DNA of 10,659 bases from Pseudomonadota bacterium (lineage in GTDB: Bacteria > Pseudomonadota > Gammaproteobacteria > Enterobacterales > Enterobacteriaceae), in assembly GCA_023425455.1 (NCBI GenBank), contig JAFACP010000325.1:1-10659 (forward strand), in the 5' to 3' direction. Below are positions 1-6,493 of the stretch, piece after piece; position 1 is the stretch's first letter; every line of letters begins with the position of its first letter. A program made the position numbers and the translations under genes. The notes beneath the pieces were generated by a model that searched no databases, was not told the DNA's origin, and saw nothing but the letters and a program-made list of their open reading frames with translations.

Positions 1-351
1 GTACAGGGATAACGCGACAACGGTGTAACCCTCACGGTTAATGCGGCCGTACAGGGAATCCAGCTCGCGTTGGTTCAGCAGCAGTTTACGTGTGCGAGTG
101 GGGTCACAGACGTAGTGCGATGAGGCGACGGTCAGCGGCGTAAAGTTGGCGCCGAACAGGAAAGCTTCGCCCTCTTTCAGGATCACGTAGCTATCGCCGA
201 TATTCGCTTTTCCCGCGCGCAGCGATTTCACTTCCCAGCCCTGCAGCGCAAGGCCAGCTTCGAATTCTTCTTCGATAAAATACTCGTGGCGAGCACGCTT
301 GTTAAGGGCAATGGTCGCCGAGCCAGGTTTATGTGCTTTTTTCTTCGTCAT
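1..351 (-). CDS. smpB: SmpB, SsrA-binding protein (3' end cut by window edge)
   Basis: SmpB binds tmRNA (SsrA) and carries it into stalled ribosomes, so that the unfinished protein is tagged for proteolysis and the ribosome is released. The 117 codons visible begin [20 protein letters not shown] and include the oligonucleotide-binding barrel segments [35 protein letters not shown] and LFGANFTPL, all typical of the family. The usual length is about 160 residues, so about 43 C-terminal residues, including the basic tail that enters the mRNA channel, lie beyond base 1. The start ATG (349-351) gives the conserved N-terminus; I see no strong Shine-Dalgarno before it. The gene diverges from ratA across 118 bases. 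In E. coli ssrA lies just downstream, which would be outside this window. Identification is secure. Confidence 0.97.
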   Translation of the reverse strand, partial: MTKKKAHKPGSATIALNKRARHEYFIEEEFEAGLALQGWEVKSLRAGKANIGDSYVILKEGEAFLFGANFTPLTVASSHYVCDPTRTRKLLLNQRELDSLYGRINREGYTVVALSLY

Positions 352-392
352 AAGTATCGTAAAGCCATCAGTAATCCGGGAACAAAAAAATC

Positions 393-414
393 ACCTCATT
401 GCGTCCTGTGAGGT
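393..414 (-). terminator. Possible intrinsic terminator or attenuator in the smpB leader
   Basis: Read on the minus strand, a six-base-pair stem (ACCTCA / TGAGGT at 393-398 and 409-414) with a ten-base loop is followed after two bases by seven Ts (complement of the A-run 384-390). This is the layout of a weak Rho-independent terminator pointing into smpB. It could stop antisense transcription coming from ratA, or attenuate smpB itself if the smpB promoter lies further upstream. The stem is short, so the call is tentative. Confidence 0.35.
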
Positions 415-469
415 CTAACGCGCTATCTTAGCACGAGATGAGGCTTAGCGTTTTTTTAGCAGGTGATAA

Positions 470-946
470 ATGTTATTATTTGTCCGTTGTGTGACCATGG
501 AAAATGTTATGCCTCAGATTACCCGTACCGCGCTTGTGCCTTACAGCGTGGAACAAATGTATCAATTAGTGAACGATGTTCAGTCTTATCCGCAGTTTAT
601 TCCGGGATGTACCGGAAGCCGGGTGCTTGAATCCGGTCCGACGCAGATGACGGCGGCGGTAGATGTGTCCAAAGCGGGGATTAGCAAAACGTTCACCACC
701 CGCAATACGCTGACCGATAATCAGAGCATTTTGATGCATCTGGTGGATGGCCCGTTTAAAACCCTGATGGGCGGCTGGAAGTTTACGCCTCTGAGCGCTG
801 ATGCCTGCCGGATCGAATTCCATCTGGATTTTGAGTTTACAAATAAGCTTATCGAACTGGCGTTTGGGCGTATTTTCAAAGAGCTGGCGTCTAACATGGT
901 TCAGGCATTCACCCATCGCGCCAAAGAGGTCTACAGTGTCGCATAA
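470..946 (+). CDS. ratA: RatA, START-like ribosome-association protein
   Basis: The product closely resembles E. coli RatA (YfjG), a protein of the polyketide cyclase/START-like (SRPBCC) fold. In E. coli it was reported to bind 50S subunits and block 70S formation when overproduced; homologues (COQ10 family) bind lipids or quinones. The stretches [20 protein letters not shown] and [10 protein letters not shown], and the C-terminal helix [20 protein letters not shown], are family hallmarks. The start at 470 gives 158 residues and has a good Shine-Dalgarno (AGGTG, 461-465). An internal ATG at 509 ([10 protein letters not shown], 145 residues) begins exactly where the conserved domain begins and is a credible alternative; ATG 497 is a third. 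It overlaps ratB by 11 bases, suggesting translational coupling. Despite the toxin label, I see no dedicated antitoxin. Confidence 0.93.
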   Translation: MLLFVRCVTMENVMPQITRTALVPYSVEQMYQLVNDVQSYPQFIPGCTGSRVLESGPTQMTAAVDVSKAGISKTFTTRNTLTDNQSILMHLVDGPFKTLMGGWKFTPLSADACRIEFHLDFEFTNKLIELAFGRIFKELASNMVQAFTHRAKEVYSVA

Positions 947-1223
947 GATCGCTGTAGAGGTGGTGTATGCGCTGCCGGAGAAGCAATATCTGCAGCGCGT
1001 GACGCTGGAAGAAGGCGCAACCGTTGAAGCAGCGATTCATGCTTCCGGTTTGCTCGAGCTGCGCCGCGACATTGACCTGACGAAGAATAAAGTGGGTATT
1101 TACAGCCGTCCGGTAAAGCTCGCGGATGTGCTGAAAGAGGGGGACCGGGTTGAGATCTATCGCCCGTTGATTGCCGACCCGAAAGAGCTGCGCCGCCAGC
1201 GTGCTGAGAAGTCGGCGAAATAA
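936..1223 (+). CDS. ratB: RatB, RnfH-family ubiquitin-like protein
   Basis: This is a 95-residue small protein of the RnfH/UPF0125 family, which has a beta-grasp (ubiquitin/MoaD-like) fold. Family hallmarks visible are [50 protein letters not shown] and [19 protein letters not shown]. The highly charged tail ends [10 protein letters not shown]. The biochemical role is unknown; its co-transcription with ratA is conserved in enterobacteria, but it has not been shown to act as an antitoxin as far as I know. I chose GTG 936 because it follows AGAGGT (925-930) at proper spacing and gives the family N-terminus [10 protein letters not shown]. The open frame continues upstream inside ratA without a better start. 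The 11-base overlap with ratA implies coupled translation. Confidence 0.93.
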   Translation: MSHKIAVEVVYALPEKQYLQRVTLEEGATVEAAIHASGLLELRRDIDLTKNKVGIYSRPVKLADVLKEGDRVEIYRPLIADPKELRRQRAEKSAK

Positions 1224-1275
1224 ATTTTCTCACTCGCACGGCGTCAGCAGGCGCGTTTGACAGAAATACGAAAAC

Positions 1276-1303
1276 AAAAAAGGTGCTCACTGAGCACCTT
1301 TTG
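1276..1303. terminator. Bidirectional intrinsic terminator between ratB and bamE
   Basis: A perfect inverted repeat AGGTGCTCA (1281-1289) and TGAGCACCT (1291-1299), folding as an 8-bp stem with a 3-base loop, is flanked by an A-run on the left (1276-1280, more As before it) and Ts on the right (1299-1302, with another T-run from 1306). It can therefore end ratAB transcripts on the plus strand and bamE transcripts on the minus strand. Its position midway between the two convergent stop codons fits this role. Confidence 0.9.
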
Positions 1304-1320
1304 CATTTTTTGACGGACGA

Positions 1321-1659
1321 TTATTTCGTCAGCGCCGGCTTGTTGTCGATGTTGGTCAACACACCGCTGCTGTTGAACGTCAGGGTCAGCGTCTGCTGGG
1401 TTACATCTTCATGGCCTGGCTGCTGACGGAATACATAGAACCAGGTGTTTGTGCCGAATGGATCGGACATCATCGGGGTGCCCAGAGCATAAGCGACCTG
1501 CTGTTGCGTCATCCCCACACGAATTTTGGACACATCGTTAGGGGTAAGATAGTTCCCCTGGTTGATGTCAGGACGGTAAACCACTTTCTCCAGAGTGGAA
1601 CAGCCTGCGGTCAACATCAAAAGAACCGCAGCGGCAGCGGTCAGCGTTTTACAGCGCAT
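1321..1659 (-). CDS. bamE: BamE (SmpA/OmlA), outer-membrane assembly lipoprotein
   Basis: BamE is a small lipoprotein subunit of the BAM complex, which folds beta-barrel proteins into the outer membrane; it contacts BamD/BamA at the periplasmic face. The 112-residue product starts with a lipoprotein signal peptide, [20 protein letters not shown], with lipobox LTAG-C at residues 16-20. Ser21 at the +2 position predicts outer-membrane sorting. The rest is the SmpA/OmlA domain, with [32 protein letters not shown] and [11 protein letters not shown]. It matches E. coli BamE nearly throughout; the last residues (ALTK) differ and the protein is about one residue shorter. It lies 138 bases downstream of recN on the same strand and ends at a strong terminator. 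Confidence 0.97.
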   Translation of the reverse strand: MRCKTLTAAAAVLLMLTAGCSTLEKVVYRPDINQGNYLTPNDVSKIRVGMTQQQVAYALGTPMMSDPFGTNTWFYVFRQQPGHEDVTQQTLTLTFNSSGVLTNIDNKPALTK

Positions 1660-1772
1660 AGTGATTTGATTCCTTTTCGGGCCCGAGCAGTACGCGGCTC
1701 ATATGTAATATGCCGATGATAATAGACCTTGCCCCACTTTGAAACCGGTCTGGCGGCGTTTTTGTTGTTCTC

Positions 1773-1800
1773 TATGACCCTGAGATCGCGAAAAAGTTTA
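1773..1800 (-). promoter_or_regulatory. Putative sigma-E type promoter for bamE
   Basis: On the minus strand TAAACTT (1800-1794) is followed after 15 bases by GTCATA (1778-1773), resembling the sigma-E consensus (GGAACTT, about 16 bases, GTC-rich -10). The -35 element overlaps the recN stop codon. BAM-complex genes are commonly in the sigma-E envelope-stress regulon, which supports the reading. The match is imperfect, and a sigma-70 -10 such as TATTAT lies nearer bamE, so this is a suggestion. Confidence 0.4.
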
Positions 1801-3459
1801 TGCAGCCAGCAGTTCTTTTGCGTTTGCAAGGGTATTGCGGGTGACTTCACTGCCGCCCAGCAGACGAGCCAGCTCCTGCAGACGCGCCCGTTTATCAAGC
1901 GGCGTCATGTGCGTTTCGGTCATTGCGCCGTCGGTCTCTTTACTGACGATGAAATGGTGGTGGCCACAGCCTGCAACCTGCGGCAGGTGCGTGACGCACA
2001 TGACCTGGGTCGACTCCCCCAACTGGCGTAACAGGCGCCCAACCACCGCAGCGGTCGGGCCGCTGATCCCTACGTCAACTTCATCAAAAATAAGGGCCGG
2101 TGTTTCCATTTTACGGGCGGTGATCACCTGGATGGCCAGCGCGATACGGGACAACTCGCCGCCTGACGCCACCTTTGAAATAGGCTGTAATGGCTGGCCT
2201 GGGTTGGTGGTTACGCGGAATTCGATACGGTCCGCACCTTCCGCCGTCAGATGATGCTCTTCGAAGCGAACGTCGATGGTGAATACCCCGTGCGGCATCG
2301 CCAGAGTGTGCATGCTGTCGGTGATTTGCTGGCTCAGTTCCCGGGCGTAATGCTCGCGAATATCATGCAGCTGTTTTGCGGTCTCCAGCGCCTGCTGATG
2401 ATGGGCATTAACCGCCAGCGAGAGGGTTTCCAGCGAATCGGCCTGATCGTCGAGCTGCTGCTGTTCGTCCAGCAGAGTGCGATGGTATTCCGGCAGCTCT
2501 TCTGGCGTGACGTGATGCTTGCGCGCCAGAGAGATCTGGCGGGAGATGCGCTGTTCAAGCTCGAACAAACGGTTTGGGTCGAGCTCAAGGCGTTCGCAGT
2601 AGTGGCGCAGTTCATCGCCCGCTTCTGAGACGTGGATCGCCGCCTCTTCCAGCATATCGAGGACGCCGGAGAGTTTGCTGTCCATACCCGCCAGCTCGGT
2701 CACCAGCTGGCGGACGTTATACAGCTGGCTCTGCAGGTTAACGTCTTCGCCATCTGCCAGCATATTCAGTGCGTTCTGGCTGGTAGAGAGTAGGTGGCCG
2801 CTGTTCGCCAGACGTTTGTACTCTTCGTCAATCTGTTCAAACTCGCCCGCCTGCGGGCTGAATTCGTTGAGTTCTTTGAGCTGATATGCCAGCAACTCAG
2901 CACGAGCGGCACGTTCCTGGCTTTGCTGCTGATGCTGCGCGAGTTCACGACAGCTCTGGTGCCACTGCCGATAATGCGTCGCCATCAGTTGAGTAAGTGC
3001 GTACTCACCTGCGTAGCCATCAAGCAGGGCTTTCTGCTGTTCCGGTTTGATCAGCTGCTGGTGTGCGTGCTGGCCGTGGATCTGGATGAGTAACTGACCG
3101 AGCTCGCGTAGCTGGGAAAGCGGGACGGCGGTGCCGTTGATAAAACCGCGAGAGCGCCCATCGCTGCTGATCACCCGACGAAGTAAACACTCACGTCCGT
3201 CTTCCAGCTGGTTCGCTTCCAGCCAGCGAAGGGCGGCGGGCGTATCTTTCAGGGAAAAGCGCGCGCAGAGATCGGCCCGACTCGCGCCCGCGCGCACCAT
3301 GTCACCTTCCGCACGGCCGCCGAGACACAAGCCGAGGGCATCAATTGCAATGGATTTACCCGCACCGGTTTCCCCGGTGATTGCTGTCATGCCGCTGTGG
3401 AAGTCGATTTCAAGCTCACGAACAATGGCAAAGTTGCTGATGGTCAGTTGTGCCAGCAT
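1798..3459 (-). CDS. recN: RecN, SMC-like DNA repair ATPase
   Basis: RecN is a structural-maintenance-of-chromosomes-like protein that helps recombinational repair of double-strand breaks and holds sister chromosomes together after damage. The 553-residue length equals that of E. coli RecN. The N-terminal ATPase half has Walker A GETGAGKS (residues 29-36). A long helical, Gln/Glu-rich region (roughly 150-370) forms the coiled coil. The C-terminal half has the ABC signature SGGEL (432-436), Walker B LIFDEVD (456-462) and the THLPQVAG switch (490-497). The protein ends ELLAA, an SsrA-like end; E. coli RecN is known as a ClpXP substrate through such a tail. I chose ATG 3457-3459 ([10 protein letters not shown]) with an AGGA upstream; the open frame runs 37 codons further but crosses the operator region. 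LexA control is visible (separate entries). Confidence 0.98.
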   Translation of the reverse strand: MLAQLTISNFAIVRELEIDFHSGMTAITGETGAGKSIAIDALGLCLGGRAEGDMVRAGASRADLCARFSLKDTPAALRWLEANQLEDGRECLLRRVISSDGRSRGFINGTAVPLSQLRELGQLLIQIHGQHAHQQLIKPEQQKALLDGYAGEYALTQLMATHYRQWHQSCRELAQHQQQSQERAARAELLAYQLKELNEFSPQAGEFEQIDEEYKRLANSGHLLSTSQNALNMLADGEDVNLQSQLYNVRQLVTELAGMDSKLSGVLDMLEEAAIHVSEAGDELRHYCERLELDPNRLFELEQRISRQISLARKHHVTPEELPEYHRTLLDEQQQLDDQADSLETLSLAVNAHHQQALETAKQLHDIREHYARELSQQITDSMHTLAMPHGVFTIDVRFEEHHLTAEGADRIEFRVTTNPGQPLQPISKVASGGELSRIALAIQVITARKMETPALIFDEVDVGISGPTAAVVGRLLRQLGESTQVMCVTHLPQVAGCGHHHFIVSKETDGAMTETHMTPLDKRARLQELARLLGGSEVTRNTLANAKELLAA

Positions 3460-3467
3460 AATTGTTT

Positions 3468-3487
3468 TCCTGTATGAAAAACCATGA
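3468..3487 (-). promoter_or_regulatory. Third, degenerate LexA box (recN)
   Basis: The core CTG-N10-CAT at 3470-3485 matches the LexA pattern CTG-N10-CAG except for the last base. It lies directly next to the second box and overlaps the recN Shine-Dalgarno region, downstream of the promoter. E. coli recN also has a weak third box at this place, which supports it as real but low-affinity. Confidence 0.55.
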
Positions 3488-3505
3488 CTGTGTTTTCGTA
3501 CAGTA
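3486..3505 (-). promoter_or_regulatory. LexA box 2 (recN)
   Basis: A near-palindrome with CTG (3488-3490), ten bases, and CAG (3501-3503), flanked on one side by the consensus TA, fits the SOS box TACTGT-N8-ACAGTA. It overlaps the -10 element of the recN promoter (3502-3507), so bound LexA would block RNA polymerase. Confidence 0.85.
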
Positions 3506-3529
3506 TAGACTGGTTTTTTATACAGTAAA
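3502..3529 (-). promoter_or_regulatory. recN promoter (sigma-70)
   Basis: On the minus strand a -35 element TTTACT (3529-3524) and a -10 element TATACT (3507-3502) are separated by 16 bases. Both elements are embedded in LexA boxes 1 and 2, the classic arrangement for a tightly repressed SOS gene. Transcription would start about 35 bases upstream of the recN ATG, giving a short leader. Confidence 0.75.
3508..3527 (-). promoter_or_regulatory. LexA box 1 (recN)
   Basis: CTG (3510-3512), ten bases and CAG (3523-3525) with flanking TA form a strong SOS box; on the minus strand it reads TACTGTATAAAAAACCAGTC. It lies in the -35/spacer region of the recN promoter, 22 bases (about two helical turns) from box 2, allowing LexA dimers on the same DNA face. 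Confidence 0.88.
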
Positions 3530-3544
3530 GTGCTGGATGCAAAA

Positions 3545-4423
3545 TCAGAACAATTTTTTCGACCACCCAAGCTTGGAGCTTAATGTGTTGAAATAGCTGT
3601 AATCTTTAGGGTGGATGAGGTTCAGGTGATAATCACAGCGGCGAATCAACACATCTTCCCCTTCCTGGATTGGCAGGGCAATCTGACTGTCACAGCTGAT
3701 CTCCAGATCGTTACGGCGATGCGAGAAACGCAGGCGAATCGTGCTGCTGCCGTTGATCACCAGCGGGCGGGCGGAAAGGGTATGCGGGAACATTGGCACC
3801 AGGGTGATGGCGTCCAGCGATGGCGTCAGAATCGGGCCGCCGGCGGAGAGCGAGTAGGCGGTTGAACCTGTCGGTGTGGAGATAATCAGCCCGTCAGAAC
3901 GCTGGGAGAAGGCGAAGATTTCGTCAATATAGACCTCAAACTCAATCATATGCGCCACTTTTCCGGGGTGGAGAACCACCTCATTGATGGCGGTGCTGAT
4001 GCGTTTCTGGCAATCCTGCTGGCAAACCTGGGCCTCCAGCAGAAAGCGTTTTTCGCTGATATAGTGGCCTTCAAGAACGTCGGCAAGCTGCTGCTGCGCG
4101 TTGTCCGGATCAAGATCGGTCAGAAAGCCGAGATTCCCGCGGTTGATACCGATCACCTTGATATCGTAGCGGGCCAGCGTACGGGCGGCACCCAGCATAT
4201 TACCGTCGCCGCCAACCACTACCGCGAGATCCGCCTGCTGGCCAATTTCCGCCAGCGTGCCGGTTCGGACGCTCTTAAGCTGCAGCTCCTGCGCAATCTG
4301 CTGTTCTACCATCACGTCATAGCCTTTGGCACAGAGCCAGCGATACAACATTTCATGTGTCGTCAACGCGGTGGGGTGACGTGGATGCCCGACGATGCCA
4401 ATACACCTGAAATGATTATTCAT
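3545..4423 (-). CDS. nadK: NAD kinase
   Basis: NadK phosphorylates NAD+ with ATP to make NADP+, the only route to the NADP pool in enterobacteria. The 292-residue product equals E. coli NadK in length and is nearly identical to it. Motifs: GGDGN at residues 71-75 (Asp73 is the catalytic base in the family), the NE motif at 147-148 and [14 protein letters not shown] at 183-196 for nucleotide and metal binding. The start ATG 4421-4423 ([17 protein letters not shown]) follows AAGGA at ten bases; the frame is open 25 codons further upstream but that part is not conserved. It lies upstream of recN, but recN has its own SOS promoter beginning 16 bases past the nadK stop codon. nadK diverges from grpE across 122 bases; only a weak -10 (TATTAT, 4497-4502) is seen for it. 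Confidence 0.98.
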   Translation of the reverse strand: MNNHFRCIGIVGHPRHPTALTTHEMLYRWLCAKGYDVMVEQQIAQELQLKSVRTGTLAEIGQQADLAVVVGGDGNMLGAARTLARYDIKVIGINRGNLGFLTDLDPDNAQQQLADVLEGHYISEKRFLLEAQVCQQDCQKRISTAINEVVLHPGKVAHMIEFEVYIDEIFAFSQRSDGLIISTPTGSTAYSLSAGGPILTPSLDAITLVPMFPHTLSARPLVINGSSTIRLRFSHRRNDLEISCDSQIALPIQEGEDVLIRRCDYHLNLIHPKDYSYFNTLSSKLGWSKKLF

Positions 4424-4470
4424 TTTCTGGAGGTCCTTGTGCCTGATGAATGATGACAATCTTTCGTGTT

Positions 4471-4501
4471 CCCTTGAATCCCGGAAACTGATCCCCATAA
4501 T
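4471..4501 (+). promoter_or_regulatory. Sigma-32 heat-shock promoter of grpE
   Basis: CCCTTGAAT (4471-4479) followed after 13 bases by CCCCATAAT (4493-4501) is an almost perfect match to the RpoH consensus (CTTGAAA, 13-15 bases, CCCCATNT). It ends 44 bases before the grpE ATG and explains heat induction of this co-chaperone. Confidence 0.93.
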
Positions 4502-4545
4502 AAGCGAAGTTAGCGAAATGAATGCAGAAAAACGCGGAGAAATTC

Positions 4546-5139
4546 ATGAGTAGTAAAGAACAGAAAACGCCTGAGGGGCAAGCCCCTGAAGAAATTATCA
4601 CGGAACAGCACGATGAGGTTGAGGCCGTTGAGCCAGACGCGTCTGCTGAGCAGGTGGACCCGCGCGATGAGGTAATTGCGAATCTGGAAGCTCAGGTTGT
4701 TGAAGCGCAGAATCGCGAACGCGACGGTATACTGCGCATCAAAGCGGAGATGGAAAACCTGCGTCGTCGTACCGAGCAGGACGTTGAAAAGGCGCATAAG
4801 TTCGCGCTGGAGAAGTTCGTTAACGAGCTGCTGCCGGTGATCGATAGCCTGGATCGCGCACTCGAAGTGGCAGATAAAGCCAACCCGGACAACGCCGCGA
4901 TGATCGAAGGCATTGAGCTGACGCTGAAATCGATGCTGGATGTGGTACGTAAGTTTGGTGTGGAGGTGGTTGCGGATACCAACGTGCCGCTGGATCCAAA
5001 CGTTCACCAGGCGATTGCAATGGTGGAGTCTGAAGAGGTGACGGCCGGGAACGTGCTGGGCGTCATGCAGAAAGGTTACACCCTGAACGGCCGTACCATC
5101 CGTGCTGCAATGGTGACCGTGGCGAAAGCGAAAGCCTGA
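4546..5139 (+). CDS. grpE: GrpE, nucleotide exchange factor of DnaK
   Basis: GrpE is the co-chaperone that releases ADP from DnaK (Hsp70), working with DnaJ in protein folding and in control of sigma-32. The 197 residues equal the E. coli length. The N-terminal 40 or so residues are acidic and probably disordered. A long dimerising helix follows (about 40-135, including [20 protein letters not shown] and [19 protein letters not shown]). The C-terminal beta domain that contacts DnaK holds [32 protein letters not shown]. The ATG at 4546 has GGAGA (4536-4540) five bases upstream and gives the family start [12 protein letters not shown]; an ATG eight codons earlier has neither advantage. A sigma-32 promoter lies upstream. 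The gene converges with corB. Confidence 0.98.
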   Translation: MSSKEQKTPEGQAPEEIITEQHDEVEAVEPDASAEQVDPRDEVIANLEAQVVEAQNRERDGILRIKAEMENLRRRTEQDVEKAHKFALEKFVNELLPVIDSLDRALEVADKANPDNAAMIEGIELTLKSMLDVVRKFGVEVVADTNVPLDPNVHQAIAMVESEEVTAGNVLGVMQKGYTLNGRTIRAAMVTVAKAKA

Positions 5140-5152
5140 TTCGCGGTTCGGA

Positions 5153-5185
5153 GCGCCGGGTGTGGTTTGGCCTCACCCGGCCTGC
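5153..5185. repeat. REP-like palindromic element between grpE and corB
   Basis: An imperfect palindrome, GCCGGGTG (5155-5162) and CACCCGGC (5174-5181), has a single mismatch followed by GG/CC inner pairs and the trailing CTGCG. It resembles the repetitive extragenic palindrome of enterobacteria (GCCGGRTG..CCGGCCTACG form). It fills most of the 49-base gap between two convergent genes, the usual place for REP units. There is no T-run, so it is not a classic intrinsic terminator, although the hairpin may still limit readthrough or protect the grpE mRNA 3' end. The element is degenerate in the loop. Confidence 0.6.
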
Positions 5186-5188
5186 GTA

Positions 5189-6475
5189 TTACTCTGAGAC
5201 GCTTTCACGCAGCGGCTTCACCGGCAGAACTTTTACCTGCTTAATCATATTGTCCTGAACGTCCAGGATATCAATATCGTACTGCTCAATGCGAACGCGC
5301 GTGCCCGCCGCCGGGATCTCTTCCAGCGCTTCGAGGATCATGCCGTTCATGGTGCGCGCTTCCTCCTCCGGCAGATGCCAGTTAAAGGCTTTGTTGAGCT
5401 CGCGGATGTTGGCGCTGCCATCAATCAGCACTGAACCGTCGTTCTGCGGGGTCACTTCTTCGGCCAGCGAAGGAGACATCGAGGTGGTAAAGTCACCGAC
5501 AATCTCTTCCAGAATGTCTTCAACCGTCACCAGCCCCTGGATATCGCCGTACTCATCCACCACCAGGCCGACCTTTTTCTTATTGCGCTGAAATTTTACC
5601 AGTTGCGTGCTAAGCGGCGTGCCTTCCGGGACATAGTAGATCTCATCGGCGGCGCGCAGCATGACCTCTTTGGTGAACTCTTTTTTCTCGGTCATCAGAC
5701 GATAGGCCTCACGCACGCGCAGCATGCTGATGGCATCGTCCAGTGAATCGCGGTACAGCACGATGCGGCCATGTGGAGAGTGCGTGAGCTGACGAACGAT
5801 AGCCTTCCAGTCGTCGTTGATATCGATGCCGACGATTTCATTGCGCGGCACCATGATGTCGTTGACGCTGACTTTTTCCAGGTCCAGCACCGACAGCAGC
5901 ATGTCCTGGTTACGGCGGGAAATTTGCGAGCGGGATTCATTAACGATGGTGCGCAGCTCGTCTTTACTGAGCGCGCTGCTGATCGTGACGTCCGCTTTAA
6001 TACCCAGCATCCGCATCAGCATGCGGGTGACCATATTCAGTAGCCAGACCAGCGGCATCATCAGGATCAGCATTGGCGCCAGCAGGAAGCTGCTGGGATA
6101 CGCCACCTTTTCCGGATACAGGGCGGCGATGGTTTTCGGCAGAACCTCTGCGAACACCAGCACGACGAAGGTCAGTACGCCAGTGGCGATGGCGACACCG
6201 GCATTGCCGTACAGACGCATCCCGACGATGGTTCCCAGCGCGGAGGCCAGAATATTGACCAGGTTATTGCCGATAAGCACCAGGCTTATCAGACGGTCGG
6301 GCTGGCGAAGAAGTTTTTCAACACGACGCGCGGCGCGGTTACCCTGTTTCGCACGGTGACGCAGCCGATAGCGGTTCAGAGTCATCATGCCGGTTTCCGA
6401 GCCCGAGAAGTAAGCAGAGATGACCACCATGATGATCAGGGTAACGATCAGCGTGGTAGTTGAGATGTGTTCCAG
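5189..6475 (-). CDS. corB: CorB (YfjD), CNNM/CBS-domain membrane protein, CTG start
   Basis: CorB belongs to the CNNM/CorC family of inner-membrane proteins linked to magnesium and cobalt efflux or resistance. With the start at 6475 it has 428 residues, the E. coli length. The order is a DUF21 transmembrane domain (about 1-160, with SGSETG near 24-29 and AEVLPKT near 109-115), a pair of CBS domains (about 205-325, IMVPRNEIVGIDIND to DEYGDIQGLVTVEDILEEIV), and the C-terminal transporter-associated domain (about 345-428). No ATG, GTG or TTG is available at the conserved N-terminus (-EHISTTTLIVTLII): the codon there is CTG, preceded six bases away by AAAGGAG. The first ATG (6430, 413 residues) would remove most of the first membrane helix. 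The gene is 18 bases downstream of ypjD, so the two are co-transcribed. Confidence 0.93.
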   Translation of the reverse strand: MEHISTTTLIVTLIIMVVISAYFSGSETGMMTLNRYRLRHRAKQGNRAARRVEKLLRQPDRLISLVLIGNNLVNILASALGTIVGMRLYGNAGVAIATGVLTFVVLVFAEVLPKTIAALYPEKVAYPSSFLLAPMLILMMPLVWLLNMVTRMLMRMLGIKADVTISSALSKDELRTIVNESRSQISRRNQDMLLSVLDLEKVSVNDIMVPRNEIVGIDINDDWKAIVRQLTHSPHGRIVLYRDSLDDAISMLRVREAYRLMTEKKEFTKEVMLRAADEIYYVPEGTPLSTQLVKFQRNKKKVGLVVDEYGDIQGLVTVEDILEEIVGDFTTSMSPSLAEEVTPQNDGSVLIDGSANIRELNKAFNWHLPEEEARTMNGMILEALEEIPAAGTRVRIEQYDIDILDVQDNMIKQVKVLPVKPLRESVSE

Positions 6476-6493
6476 GGGGAACTCCTTTATGTC

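Noticed and set aside
399..429. Sigma-70 promoter TTGCGT..TATCTT for ratA
   Set aside because: The spacer is 19 bases and both boxes match poorly, so I left it out of the feature list.
470..1223. ratA-ratB as a toxin-antitoxin system
   Set aside because: The name comes from RatA overproduction effects in E. coli. Both proteins belong to broadly conserved chromosomal families, and RatB has no demonstrated antitoxin role, so I do not claim a TA module.
2251..2628. Plus-strand open frames of 100-140 codons opposite recN (also at 1835-2254 and 3131-3487)
   Set aside because: They are antisense shadows of a well-supported 553-codon gene, with no ribosome-binding sites or recognisable protein features.
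3950..4453. 167-codon plus-strand open frame opposite nadK
   Set aside because: It is a shadow of the conserved nadK reading frame on the other strand; its composition is that of a reverse-complement frame and it shows no motif.
4510..5007. 165-codon minus-strand open frame opposite grpE
   Set aside because: It lies antisense to grpE, crosses its heat-shock leader and has no recognisable family or start signal.
5817..6359. 180-codon plus-strand open frame opposite corB
   Set aside because: It is serine/arginine-rich, as expected for the antisense of a hydrophobic membrane domain; corB on the other strand explains the region.
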